Positions 1-6,349 of a DNA stretch of 13,022 bases are shown in pieces (positions within the stretch are counted from its first letter, which is position 1; each line of letters begins with the position of its first letter). This DNA comes from Rhodobacter sp. Lineage in GTDB: Bacteria > Pseudomonadota > Alphaproteobacteria > Rhodobacterales > Rhodobacteraceae. Made by a program: the position numbers and the translations under genes. The notes beneath the pieces are model-generated. The model was not told the origin of the DNA, made no database searches, and saw only the letters and a program-made list of their open reading frames with translations. The stretch is taken from positions 1-13,022 of the forward strand of contig PNND01000053.1 of NCBI GenBank assembly GCA_013824045.1, given 5' to 3'.

Positions 1-405
1 GTGATTTCCGAAGTGTCAAACACCTATGGCGACCGGCATTCCTATCTGTGCCACCGCGATGACCTTGGCCCGATCAGCAAGACCGACACGATCACGGCCA
101 AAAAGATCTTCCACGTTTCGCCCTTTCAGCCCATCGAAGGCGGCTACGCCTTCCGCTTTGACATCCGTGCAGACCGGATCGGTGTCTGGATCGACTATTC
201 GTCAAAGGATGGTGGGTTGTTCACCAACCTGATCGGCCCCCGCGTGCCGCTGACCAACTGGGAAATTCTGCGCGCCGCGATCCGCCGCCCCTTTGGCAGC
301 CGCCGCGTGCTGGCGCTTATCCATTGGCAGGCGCTGAAGCTGGCGCTCAAGGGCGTGAAGTTCCGCACCCGCCCCACACCCCCGCCCGAGGAAGTGACGC
401 GATGA
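1..405 (+). CDS. DUF1365 family protein, C-terminal part (5' end outside window)
   Basis: The visible 134 residues match the C-terminal half of the DUF1365 family. The family-like stretches are EVSNTYGDRHSYLC near the start, KIFHVSPFQPIEGGYAFRF around residues 35-53, and a closing basic, proline-rich tail. Family members are usually about 240-260 aa, so roughly half the gene lies upstream. The GTG at base 1 is probably an internal valine codon, not a start. The function is unknown. In many bacteria the family sits beside FAD-dependent amine-oxidase-like and cyclopropane-fatty-acid-synthase-like genes, which suggests a role in modifying membrane fatty acids (inference from context). Its stop overlaps the start of the next gene as ATGA, so it belongs to the same operon. 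Confidence 0.85.
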   Translation: MISEVSNTYGDRHSYLCHRDDLGPISKTDTITAKKIFHVSPFQPIEGGYAFRFDIRADRIGVWIDYSSKDGGLFTNLIGPRVPLTNWEILRAAIRRPFGSRRVLALIHWQALKLALKGVKFRTRPTPPPEEVTR

Positions 406-1661
406 CCGTCACCCTGCCTGATGTCGCGCCCCGGGCAGGGTTGGCCGGGTGGAGCCTGTTTGCCGCGCTGATCGCAATGGCGGGCCTGCCCATCTATATC
501 CATGCGCCGAAATTCTATGTCGATACCTATGGCACCAGCCTTGCCGCGCTGGGCGGTGTGTTGGCGCTTTTGCGCCTGATCGATGTGGTCCAGGACCCAC
601 TGCTGGGTTGGCTGGCCGAGGCAGGGCGTGCGCAGCGCGGGCTTTTGGTGGCGATTGCCGCCTGCCTGATGGCGATTGCCATGCTGGGGCTCTTTGCCGT
701 GACGCCGCCCGTTGCGCCGCTTCTGTGGTTTGCGCTGACGCTGACGCTGCTGTTTTCCGCCTTTTCCTTTCTGACCATCGCCTTCTATGCCGAAGGCGTG
801 GCCAAGGCGGCGACTTTGGGGGAAAACGGCCATCTCCGACTGGCGGGATGGCGCGAAGGCGGGTCGCTGGCGGGCGTTTGCGTCGCCGCCGTGGCCCCTG
901 TGGCGCTGGCCATGCTGACGGATCAGCCCTTTGCCGCCTTTGCGGTTCTGTTCACGCTGCTGGCGATTGCGGCGACGCTGGCGATGCGCGGGCAATGGTG
1001 GGGGCAGGCTGCACCCATCACCAACCCTTTCGCCGTCTTTCGCCCCGCGCTGGCCGATGGCCTAACGCGCCGCCTGCTCCTGATCGCGCTGTTGAACGCC
1101 GCCCCGGTGGCGGTGACTTCGACATTGTTCCTGTTCTTTGTGGAAAGCCGCCTGCTCGCCGCAGGGATGGAGGGGCCGCTCTTGCTGCTCTTCTTCCTGT
1201 CGGCCGCCGTATCCACCCCGCTCTGGTCGCGCGCGGCCCAGCGGTTTGGTGCCAAGCCTGCCCTGCTTGCCGGCATGGTGCTGGCGATCGCCAGTTTCCT
1301 TTGGGCCGCCACGCTGGGAGCCGGGGATACGCTGGCCTTTGCGCTGATCTGTGCGGTATCGGGTGCGGCGCTTGGGGCGGATATGGTGCTCTTGCCCGCC
1401 CTGTTTGCGCGGCGTCTGGGCCAGTTGGGGCAGGGTGGCGAAGGCGCGGCCTTTGGCCTGTGGTCCTTTGTGTCCAAACTCTCACTCGCCCTTGCTGCCG
1501 CCACGCTGCTGCCTGCCTTGCAGGCGGCAGGCTTTACACCGGGGGTGGAAAACGCGCCTTCTGCGCTGTTTGCCCTATCTGCCTTCTACGCGCTGGTTCC
1601 TTGCGCGCTGAAGGTTCTGGCCATCGCGCTTTTGGCCGTCACCAAGGTTCCGGAGGTCTGA
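402..1661 (+). CDS. MFS transporter, GPH (sugar:cation symporter)-like
   Basis: A 419-residue inner-membrane protein with twelve clear hydrophobic stretches, for example about residues 14-33, 44-61, 77-97, 105-130, 223-245 and 258-273. The motif RLIDVVQDPLLGWLAE (residues 58-73), with Asp61 and Asp65-Pro66, is the loop signature of the glycoside-pentoside-hexuronide:cation symporter branch of the MFS. The start at 402 overlaps the DUF1365 stop (ATGA) and has GAGGAA 8 nt upstream. An upstream in-frame start at 324 would lie deep inside DUF1365 and is unlikely. The substrate cannot be read from sequence. Because the neighbours look lipid-related rather than sugar-related, a lipid or other hydrophobic substrate is as plausible as a sugar. 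It is co-transcribed with the genes on both sides. Confidence 0.9.
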   Translation: MTVTLPDVAPRAGLAGWSLFAALIAMAGLPIYIHAPKFYVDTYGTSLAALGGVLALLRLIDVVQDPLLGWLAEAGRAQRGLLVAIAACLMAIAMLGLFAVTPPVAPLLWFALTLTLLFSAFSFLTIAFYAEGVAKAATLGENGHLRLAGWREGGSLAGVCVAAVAPVALAMLTDQPFAAFAVLFTLLAIAATLAMRGQWWGQAAPITNPFAVFRPALADGLTRRLLLIALLNAAPVAVTSTLFLFFVESRLLAAGMEGPLLLLFFLSAAVSTPLWSRAAQRFGAKPALLAGMVLAIASFLWAATLGAGDTLAFALICAVSGAALGADMVLLPALFARRLGQLGQGGEGAAFGLWSFVSKLSLALAAATLLPALQAAGFTPGVENAPSALFALSAFYALVPCALKVLAIALLAVTKVPEV

Positions 1662-1662
1662 C

Positions 1663-2223
1663 ATGACACCCCTGCTGTGGCTGCTTATTGGCGTTGGGCT
1701 GACGATCCTGCTGATCGTGGCGAAATCCCGTTTCATCGGCTTTCGCACCCAGCAGCCCGCCGATCTGGCGCAAAGCGGCCCGCGGTTTGATCTGCGCGCC
1801 CATCTTTCCGGCCCCATCCTGTGCGAAGGCGTGATCTATGGCCCGACAGGCCGCGTCGCATCCCGTTTCGTGGCACAGATGGAGGGCGTCTGGGATGGCA
1901 ATTCCGGCGTTCTGAAGGAGCGCTTCCAATACGATTCCGGCCGCGTGCAGGATCGGGAATGGCGGCTGTTCCTGTCGAATGACGGGTCAATCAAGGCCGA
2001 GGCGGATGATGTCGTCGGCCCCGGCACCGGTCGCGCCGAAGGTGCGGGGGTGCAGTTGCGCTATCGCATCAAGCTGGATGAAGAGGCGGGTGGTCATGTG
2101 CTGAACGTGACCGACTGGATGTATCTGATGGAAAACGGCACCATCATGAACCGCAGCCAGTTCACCAAGTTCGGCATCACCGTGGCCGAGCTGGTCGCCA
2201 CCATGCGCCGAGTTCCAGCATGA
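1663..2223 (+). CDS. DUF3833 family membrane-anchored protein
   Basis: This 186-residue protein has one N-terminal hydrophobic segment (about residues 3-20) followed by a soluble domain typical of DUF3833. Family-like stretches are FDLRAHLSGPILCEGVIYGP, then WDGNSGVLKERFQYDSG and DWMYLMENGTIMNRSQFTKFG. No lipobox cysteine follows the hydrophobic segment, so it looks like a signal anchor with the domain on the periplasmic side (inference). The C-terminal part resembles a small beta-rich binding fold, but no catalytic residues are evident and the biochemical function is unknown. The start has GGAGG at 1652-1656, 6 nt upstream, and lies 1 nt after the transporter stop, so translation is probably coupled. 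Confidence 0.88.
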   Translation: MTPLLWLLIGVGLTILLIVAKSRFIGFRTQQPADLAQSGPRFDLRAHLSGPILCEGVIYGPTGRVASRFVAQMEGVWDGNSGVLKERFQYDSGRVQDREWRLFLSNDGSIKAEADDVVGPGTGRAEGAGVQLRYRIKLDEEAGGHVLNVTDWMYLMENGTIMNRSQFTKFGITVAELVATMRRVPA

Positions 2224-2233
2224 GGACGCTGAC

Positions 2234-2971
2234 ATGAGAGAGTTTCGCGGCAAACGCTATTGGCTTGTCGGCGCATCCGAGGGGTTGGGCCTTGCGCTTG
2301 CACAGCGCTTGTCGAATGCCGGGGCCGAACTGGTACTGTCCGCCCGATCCGGCGACCGGCTGGCCGAGGCAATTGCCCTGCTGCCAGGGCGGGCGATCCC
2401 GGTTCCGGTCGATGTGGCCTCGACCGAATCTGTCCGCAAGGCGGCAGACCAGATCGGGCAGGTGGACGGTGTGGTGTTTCTGGCCGGGGTCTATTGGCCC
2501 ACCAAGGCGCAGGAATGGGATGCCGATGCGGTGGAAACCATGTGCAACGTCAACTTGACCGGCTGCGCCCGTGTTATCGGCGCGGTAATGCCGCAGATGG
2601 TGGCGCGCGGCAGCGGCCATATCGTGATCACCGGGTCGCTGTCGGGCTTTCGCGGCCTGCCGGGGGCGATCGGCTATTGCGCGTCAAAAGCGGGGACGAT
2701 GTCGCTGGCAGAATCCATGTATTGCGATCTGCGCGGCACGGGGATCGACGTGCAGTTGTGCAATCCCGGCTTCATCAAGACGCGGCTGACCGACAAGAAC
2801 GATTTCAAAATGCCCCAGATCATGGAACCCGGGCAGGCGGCGCAGATCATGTATGAACACATGACCACCGATCATTTTTCCAACAGCTTTCCGGTGCCCT
2901 TTGCCTGGCTGTTTCGCCTGTCGCAGTTCCTGCCGGATTGGGCCTATTATCGGCTGTTTGCGCCGAAGTAA
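2234..2971 (+). CDS. Short-chain dehydrogenase/reductase (classical SDR)
   Basis: A 245-residue Rossmann-fold oxidoreductase. Visible motifs are the dinucleotide-binding glycine motif GASEGLG (13-19), an LAG segment (83-85) in place of the usual NAG, the NVN segment at 105-107, catalytic Ser135 (ITGSLSG), and Tyr148 with Lys152 in YCASK. The Ser-Tyr spacing of 13 is standard. The region after residue 210 is aromatic and hydrophobic (FAWLFRLSQFLPDWAYYRLF), which suggests membrane contact and a lipid-like substrate (inference). Start ATG is 10 nt past the DUF3833 stop, with GAGGA at 2222-2226. It is the last gene of the operon, followed by tandem hairpins. The substrate is unknown. Confidence 0.9.
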   Translation: MREFRGKRYWLVGASEGLGLALAQRLSNAGAELVLSARSGDRLAEAIALLPGRAIPVPVDVASTESVRKAADQIGQVDGVVFLAGVYWPTKAQEWDADAVETMCNVNLTGCARVIGAVMPQMVARGSGHIVITGSLSGFRGLPGAIGYCASKAGTMSLAESMYCDLRGTGIDVQLCNPGFIKTRLTDKNDFKMPQIMEPGQAAQIMYEHMTTDHFSNSFPVPFAWLFRLSQFLPDWAYYRLFAPK

Positions 2972-2975
2972 GCGC

Positions 2976-2997
2976 CAAATTTCTTGGAAGAAATTTG
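2976..2997. repeat. 22-nt hairpin, first of a tandem pair
   Basis: Arms CAAATTTCTT (2976-2985) and AAGAAATTTG (2988-2997) are perfectly complementary around a GG centre. The element lies between the convergent SDR and rsmB stops. It probably acts as half of a bidirectional transcription end or RNA-stabilising structure; there is no long T-run outside the stem. Confidence 0.75.
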
Positions 2998-3019
2998 CAA
3001 AATCCTTCGAAGGATTTTG
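2998..3019. terminator. 22-nt perfect palindrome, second of a tandem pair, likely bidirectional terminator
   Basis: Arms CAAAATCCTT (2998-3007) and AAGGATTTTG (3010-3019) flank a CG centre, giving a fully self-complementary 22-mer. It abuts the first hairpin without a gap. Placement between the stops of the + strand operon (2971) and rsmB (3022) suits a two-way terminator. The U-rich arm (ATTTT on either strand) may substitute for a separate U-tail. Confidence 0.6.
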
Positions 3020-3021
3020 GT

Positions 3022-4293
3022 TCAATACAGGCGCAGCCGCACCATGAAGAACCCGTCCATGCCCCCCGCCTCGGCCCAGTAATCGGGTCGCAGGCGCAGG
3101 CCACCGTCCTCCGTCCACCAACCCTCCTTGACCCCCGGCAGGGCCACCCGCTCCACCCGCAGGCCCGGATGGCGGACCAATGCGGCGGCCAACTGCCCCT
3201 CGCCCTCTTCCGGCAGCAAGGAGCAGGTGCAGAACACGACCCGCCCGCCCGGTTTCACCATGGCCAACGCCCGGTCCAGCATTTGGGCCTGCAACGCGAT
3301 CAGATCGGGCAGGTCAGACCCATCCTTGACGAAGGGCAGATCGGGATGGCGGCGGATTGTCCCCGTGGCAGAGCAGGGCGCATCCAGCAGCACGGCATCG
3401 AACTTCGCCTCCGGCTCCCAGACCAGCGCATCTGCCACCACCACCTGTGCCTGCAAACCGCAGCGCGACAGGTTTTCATGCAGCCGCGCCAGCCGTGGCC
3501 CTGACATGTCCAGCGCGGTGACATCCGCCCCGGCCGCGGCCAGTTGCAGCGTCTTTCCCCCCGGCGCGGCACACAGGTCCAGCACCCGTTCGCCAGCTAC
3601 AGGCGCGAGTAGGCGCACTGCCAGCGCGGCGGCGGCATCCTGAACCCACCAGCCACCCGCCTCATACCCGGCGAGGGCAGAGACCTGACCCTTCTCCTCC
3701 AGTCGCAGGCTGCCCGTGGGCAAGAGCGTGCCCTCCGGAGCCTCTGCGCCATCACGCAGGGTGAGGTCCAGAGGCGGCGATAGGGCCTGTACGGCCTCCA
3801 TCGCCGTCACGGCCTCACGCCCATAGGCATGCACCAGCGGCTGGCGCAGCCAGCGCGGCAGTTTCTGCGGGGGAAGCCCGGCAAAGGGGGCATCTGGAAT
3901 CTTGCGCAACACGGCATTGACCAGCCCGGCGAAGGGCGCGGTCCGCTTGCCGCGCCGGACCTTTTCCACCGCCGCGTTCACCGCGCCATGCGCGGCACCG
4001 CCCATGGCAATTTCCACCACCGCCAAGCGCAGTGCATCGCGCACAAGACGAGGGGGCGCCTTGCGCAGATGCGGATCAAGCACGCGGTCGGCAGGTTCGA
4101 CATGACGCAGCACCGCCAGCGCCAATCGCTGCGCCCGCGCCCGTTCCTGCGGGGGCAGGGCCGCCAGCGGCCCCTGCGGATCGGCCACCACTTGCGCCAT
4201 CAGCCGACCTTCGCCCAGCACCGCGCCCAGCAGGCCCACCGCCGCTGTCCGTGCCGCCAACCCCTCTGCCGCCATACCGCCACCCTTGTTCAT
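3022..4293 (-). CDS. rsmB: 16S rRNA (cytosine-5) methyltransferase, RsmB family
   Basis: 423 residues. The N-terminal NusB-like RNA-binding domain spans about residues 10-135 (GAVNAAVEKVRRGKRTAPFAG is its conserved core). The SAM-dependent methyltransferase domain follows. It shows motif I DLCAAPGGKTLQ (239-250), the PC motif DAPCSATGT (304-312, Cys307 assists release) and the TC motif CTCS (355-358, Cys357 is the expected nucleophile). These two cysteines define RNA m5C methyltransferases of the RsmB/NOL1 type; the E. coli member modifies C967 of 16S rRNA. The start is not certain: ATG at 4293 has a poor ribosome site, and a second ATG at 4275 (Met7) is possible with AAGGG upstream. It diverges from the SDHAF4-like gene with only 47 bp between starts. 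Confidence 0.92.
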   Translation of the reverse strand: MNKGGGMAAEGLAARTAAVGLLGAVLGEGRLMAQVVADPQGPLAALPPQERARAQRLALAVLRHVEPADRVLDPHLRKAPPRLVRDALRLAVVEIAMGGAAHGAVNAAVEKVRRGKRTAPFAGLVNAVLRKIPDAPFAGLPPQKLPRWLRQPLVHAYGREAVTAMEAVQALSPPLDLTLRDGAEAPEGTLLPTGSLRLEEKGQVSALAGYEAGGWWVQDAAAALAVRLLAPVAGERVLDLCAAPGGKTLQLAAAGADVTALDMSGPRLARLHENLSRCGLQAQVVVADALVWEPEAKFDAVLLDAPCSATGTIRRHPDLPFVKDGSDLPDLIALQAQMLDRALAMVKPGGRVVFCTCSLLPEEGEGQLAAALVRHPGLRVERVALPGVKEGWWTEDGGLRLRPDYWAEAGGMDGFFMVRLRLY

Positions 4294-4313
4294 CCGCCGA
4301 ACGGGCGTATATC
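4286..4313 (+). promoter_or_regulatory. Possible promoter of the SDHAF4-like gene
   Basis: TTGTTC (4286-4291) and TATATC (4308-4313) are spaced by 16 nt, giving a predicted transcript start about 20 nt before the ATG at 4341. The -35 overlaps the start codon of rsmB. This is a fair but unproven sigma70-like match. Confidence 0.35.
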
Positions 4314-4340
4314 AACAGCACGGCACAAGGAACCCTTCCC

Positions 4341-4523
4341 ATGACGGACACCACCGCCCCCCGCGACCTGCCCCCCGCCGCCCTGCGCGCGCTGGCCGAG
4401 GCCGAGGAACGTCGCAAGCAGGCAAAGGACCAGACGCTTTCCCCGGAATTGGGCGGGCGTGACGGGCCGGAACCAGTGCGTTATGGCGATTGGGAAAAGA
4501 AGGGGCTTGCGATCGACTTCTGA
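4341..4523 (+). CDS. DUF1674 / SDHAF4-like succinate dehydrogenase assembly factor
   Basis: A 60-residue protein ending in EPVRYGDWEKKGLAIDF, the hallmark C-terminal signature of DUF1674, the bacterial relatives of mitochondrial SDHAF4. SDHAF4 binds the flavinated SdhA subunit during assembly of succinate dehydrogenase (known for the eukaryotic family; the bacterial role is inferred). The N-terminal half is charged and alanine-rich (LRALAEAEERRKQAK), as is common in the family. AAGGA at 4327-4331 lies 9 nt before the ATG and fixes this start; the longer upstream frame overlaps rsmB and is a shadow. No sdh genes are in the window. The next gene is convergent, 18 nt away. Confidence 0.85.
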   Translation: MTDTTAPRDLPPAALRALAEAEERRKQAKDQTLSPELGGRDGPEPVRYGDWEKKGLAIDF

Positions 4524-4541
4524 TCACAGCCAAGCGCGGCG

Positions 4542-4907
4542 TCAGCGCAGTTTGAAAGACGCAGAGTCGCCCGCACCCTTGTCGACGGTGAAGCGGATTT
4601 CCTCGCCGCCCTTCGCTTCGACCAACTGGCAGTTCTTGGGGATGGGATAACCGGACCAATCCATTTCGCGGCAGAAATAACCATCCTGCCATTCCCAGGT
4701 TCCCGTCACATCCCAGCCCAGAGCACGGCCGCGGATTTCGCCATCTTCTTCCACCTTCAGAAAGATGCCGAACATGCCCATACGCAATTCCTTGTCCTGC
4801 ACAGCTTCCATGAAAGCAGACCGGTCGCTGATGCGCGAAAAGCTTTCGGCAAAGGCGGGAAGGGCGGCAACAGACAGAAGGGCGGCTGCGAACAGACGAG
4901 GCAACAT
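4542..4907 (-). CDS. Small exported (periplasmic) protein of unknown function
   Basis: 121 residues with a clear Sec signal peptide: MLPRLFAAALLSVAALPAFA, cleavage expected after AFA near residue 20. The mature part (about 100 aa) has two cysteines (in DGYFCREM and PKNCQLVE) that could form a disulfide in the periplasm, and a tryptophan/glycine-rich core (LGWDVTGTWEWQDGYFC). From memory, close relatives in Rhodobacteraceae are often labelled dihydrodipicolinate reductase. Nothing here resembles DapB, so that label is probably carried over from the adjacent dapB. No known catalytic motif is visible. GGAG at 4916-4919 (minus-strand reading) sits 8 nt before the ATG. It follows dapB on the same strand but has its own promoter. 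Confidence 0.8.
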   Translation of the reverse strand: MLPRLFAAALLSVAALPAFAESFSRISDRSAFMEAVQDKELRMGMFGIFLKVEEDGEIRGRALGWDVTGTWEWQDGYFCREMDWSGYPIPKNCQLVEAKGGEEIRFTVDKGAGDSASFKLR

Positions 4908-4961
4908 GACGATAGCTCCGATCCTTGGGTGCTGGTCATACGGCTGAGGTGGGACAACAGA

Positions 4962-4989
4962 TGCTTATCGCATCCGTGCGGCCTGTCAA
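4962..4989 (-). promoter_or_regulatory. Promoter of the small exported protein
   Basis: On the minus strand, a perfect TTGACA -35 (plus-strand bases 4984-4989) is followed after 16 nt by TAAGCA (4962-4967) as a weaker -10. The predicted transcript start is near 4955, giving a leader of about 45-50 nt. An inverted repeat (4989-5003) touches the upstream edge of the -35. Confidence 0.5.
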
Positions 4990-5003
4990 CTTCACGTCGA
5001 AGT
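4989..5003. repeat. Short inverted repeat beside the -35 element
   Basis: ACTTC (4989-4993) and GAAGT (4999-5003) flank ACGTC. An alternative pairing, TCAC/GTGA (4992-4995 with 5002-5005), overlaps it. It lies between the dapB stop and the TTGACA box. It could be a weak end of the dapB transcript or an operator; the sequence alone does not decide. Confidence 0.3.
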
Positions 5004-5019
5004 GATGGTTGGCAGGGCG

Positions 5020-5829
5020 TTAAAGCCCGAGAACATCCATCATGTCATATTGACCGGGCTTCTGCCCCTGCCCCCAGAGCGCGGCGCGCAGCGCGCCCCG
5101 CGCAAAGATCGCGCGGTCGGTGGCAATGTGGCGCAGAACGACCCGCTCACCATCGGCGGCAAAGATCACATCATGTTCACCCACGACATCGCCGCCCCGC
5201 ACGGCGGCAAAGCCGATGCTGCCCCGCTTGCGCGCGCCGGTGATGCCGTGGCGGCCAGACTCAATCGCCTCTTCCAGCGCCACCCCACGCCCTTCCGCCG
5301 CTGCTTGGCCCAGCATCAGCGCCGTGCCCGATGGCGCATCCACTTTCATGCGGTGATGCGCCTCGACAATTTCCACATCCCAATCTTCATCCAGCGCAGC
5401 GGCGATCTTCTGGGTCAGCCGCACCAGCAGGTTCACGCCCAGGCTCATGTTCCCCGCCCGCACGATCACCGCGTGATGGGCCGCCGCGTCGATCTTCGCC
5501 AGATGCGCGGCCTCCAGCCCCGTGGTCCCGATCACATGCACAGCACGCGCCTGCGCGGCCAGCGCCGCGAATTCCACCGTCGCGGCAGGGCTGGTGAAAT
5601 CCACCACCGCTTGCGCCTTGGCGAAAGCCTCCAGCGGGTCATCGGTCACGGCCACACCCAGCGCCGCGCCGCCCATGGCTTCGCCCACATCGCGCCCCAC
5701 CCAAGCGTGCCCGGCCCGTTCCACGCAGCCCACCAGACGCGCCTTGTCGGATGCCGTGATCACGCGGATCAGCATCTGCCCCATGCGCCCCGACGCACCC
5801 GTCACCACGATCCCCGGCAAATCGGCCAT
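5020..5829 (-). CDS. dapB: 4-hydroxy-tetrahydrodipicolinate reductase
   Basis: 269 residues, the usual DapB length. It performs the NAD(P)H-dependent reduction in the diaminopimelate/lysine pathway in the cytoplasm. Visible features are the nucleotide-binding motif GASGRMG (11-17), GTTG (101-104), and the family signature [16 protein letters not shown] (156-171). His158 and Lys162 match the catalytic His/Lys pair of the E. coli enzyme. RGGDVVGEH (211-219) is another conserved block. GGAGGG lies 4 nt before the ATG. It diverges from rbfA across a 96-bp gap. The small exported gene downstream on the same strand has no metabolic link that I can see. Confidence 0.97.
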   Translation of the reverse strand: MADLPGIVVTGASGRMGQMLIRVITASDKARLVGCVERAGHAWVGRDVGEAMGGAALGVAVTDDPLEAFAKAQAVVDFTSPAATVEFAALAAQARAVHVIGTTGLEAAHLAKIDAAAHHAVIVRAGNMSLGVNLLVRLTQKIAAALDEDWDVEIVEAHHRMKVDAPSGTALMLGQAAAEGRGVALEEAIESGRHGITGARKRGSIGFAAVRGGDVVGEHDVIFAADGERVVLRHIATDRAIFARGALRAALWGQGQKPGQYDMMDVLGL

Positions 5830-5925
5830 CTATCCCTCCACGGCTTTGTGCCGCTTTAGCCGCTTCGTCCTGCGCGCGAAAGCCTGCCGTTGCGGGCCGG
5901 GCGCAAAGGCCCTATGTGGGGGCCC

Positions 5926-6345
5926 ATGTCGAACAAGCGCACATCTTCGGGCACGGGCCCCAAACAACGGCAACTCCGCGTAGGCGAACTCATTCGCCGC
6001 ACGCTGTCGGATATGCTGAATCGGGCCGAGATTCACGACCCCGACCTGAACCGCATGTCCATCACCATCGGTGAGGTGTCGCTGTCCACCGACCTGAAGG
6101 TCGCCACTGTCTATGTGATGCCCTTGATGGGCACGGTGACAGTGGATGAGGCGATCGCCGCTCTGGCGCGCAACAAATACGCGCTGCGCCGCCGTCTGGG
6201 GGCCGAGATGACGCTGAAATACGCGCCCGACCTGCGCTTTCGCCCGGATGAGACGTTCGACCGGCTGGATGAAACCCGCCGCCTGTTCGCGGACGAAAAG
6301 GTGCAACGCGACATCGCCGCCCAGGATGGCGACGAGGCGGAGTGA
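5926..6345 (+). CDS. rbfA: 30S ribosome-binding factor A
   Basis: A 139-residue RbfA, a KH-type RNA-binding protein needed for 16S rRNA 5'-end maturation and cold adaptation. The family core is evident: RQLRVGELIRRTLSDML, then VSLSTDLKVATVYVMPLMG and APDLRFRPDETFDRLDE. The C-terminus is acidic (DIAAQDGDEAE). ATG at 5926 (MSNKRTSSG) is preferred because homologues begin with a short basic, Ser/Gly-rich leader before the RQLRVGE segment. In-frame TTG at 5890 and ATG at 5914 are alternatives. In many alphaproteobacteria truB follows rbfA; here uvrC follows instead, in the opposite direction, 4 bp away. Confidence 0.95.
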   Translation: MSNKRTSSGTGPKQRQLRVGELIRRTLSDMLNRAEIHDPDLNRMSITIGEVSLSTDLKVATVYVMPLMGTVTVDEAIAALARNKYALRRRLGAEMTLKYAPDLRFRPDETFDRLDETRRLFADEKVQRDIAAQDGDEAE

Positions 6346-6349
6346 AACC

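Noticed and set aside
324..401. Upstream start for the MFS gene
   Set aside because: It would overlap DUF1365 coding sequence by over 80 bases; ATG 402 has the ATGA overlap and a good ribosome site.
195..995. 266-aa open frame on the - strand
   Set aside because: Antisense to DUF1365 and the MFS transporter, with low-complexity Arg/Gln/Gly composition typical of shadow frames.
5890..5925. TTG (5890) or ATG (5914) start for rbfA
   Set aside because: The added residues do not resemble RbfA; homologues begin near the ATG at 5926.
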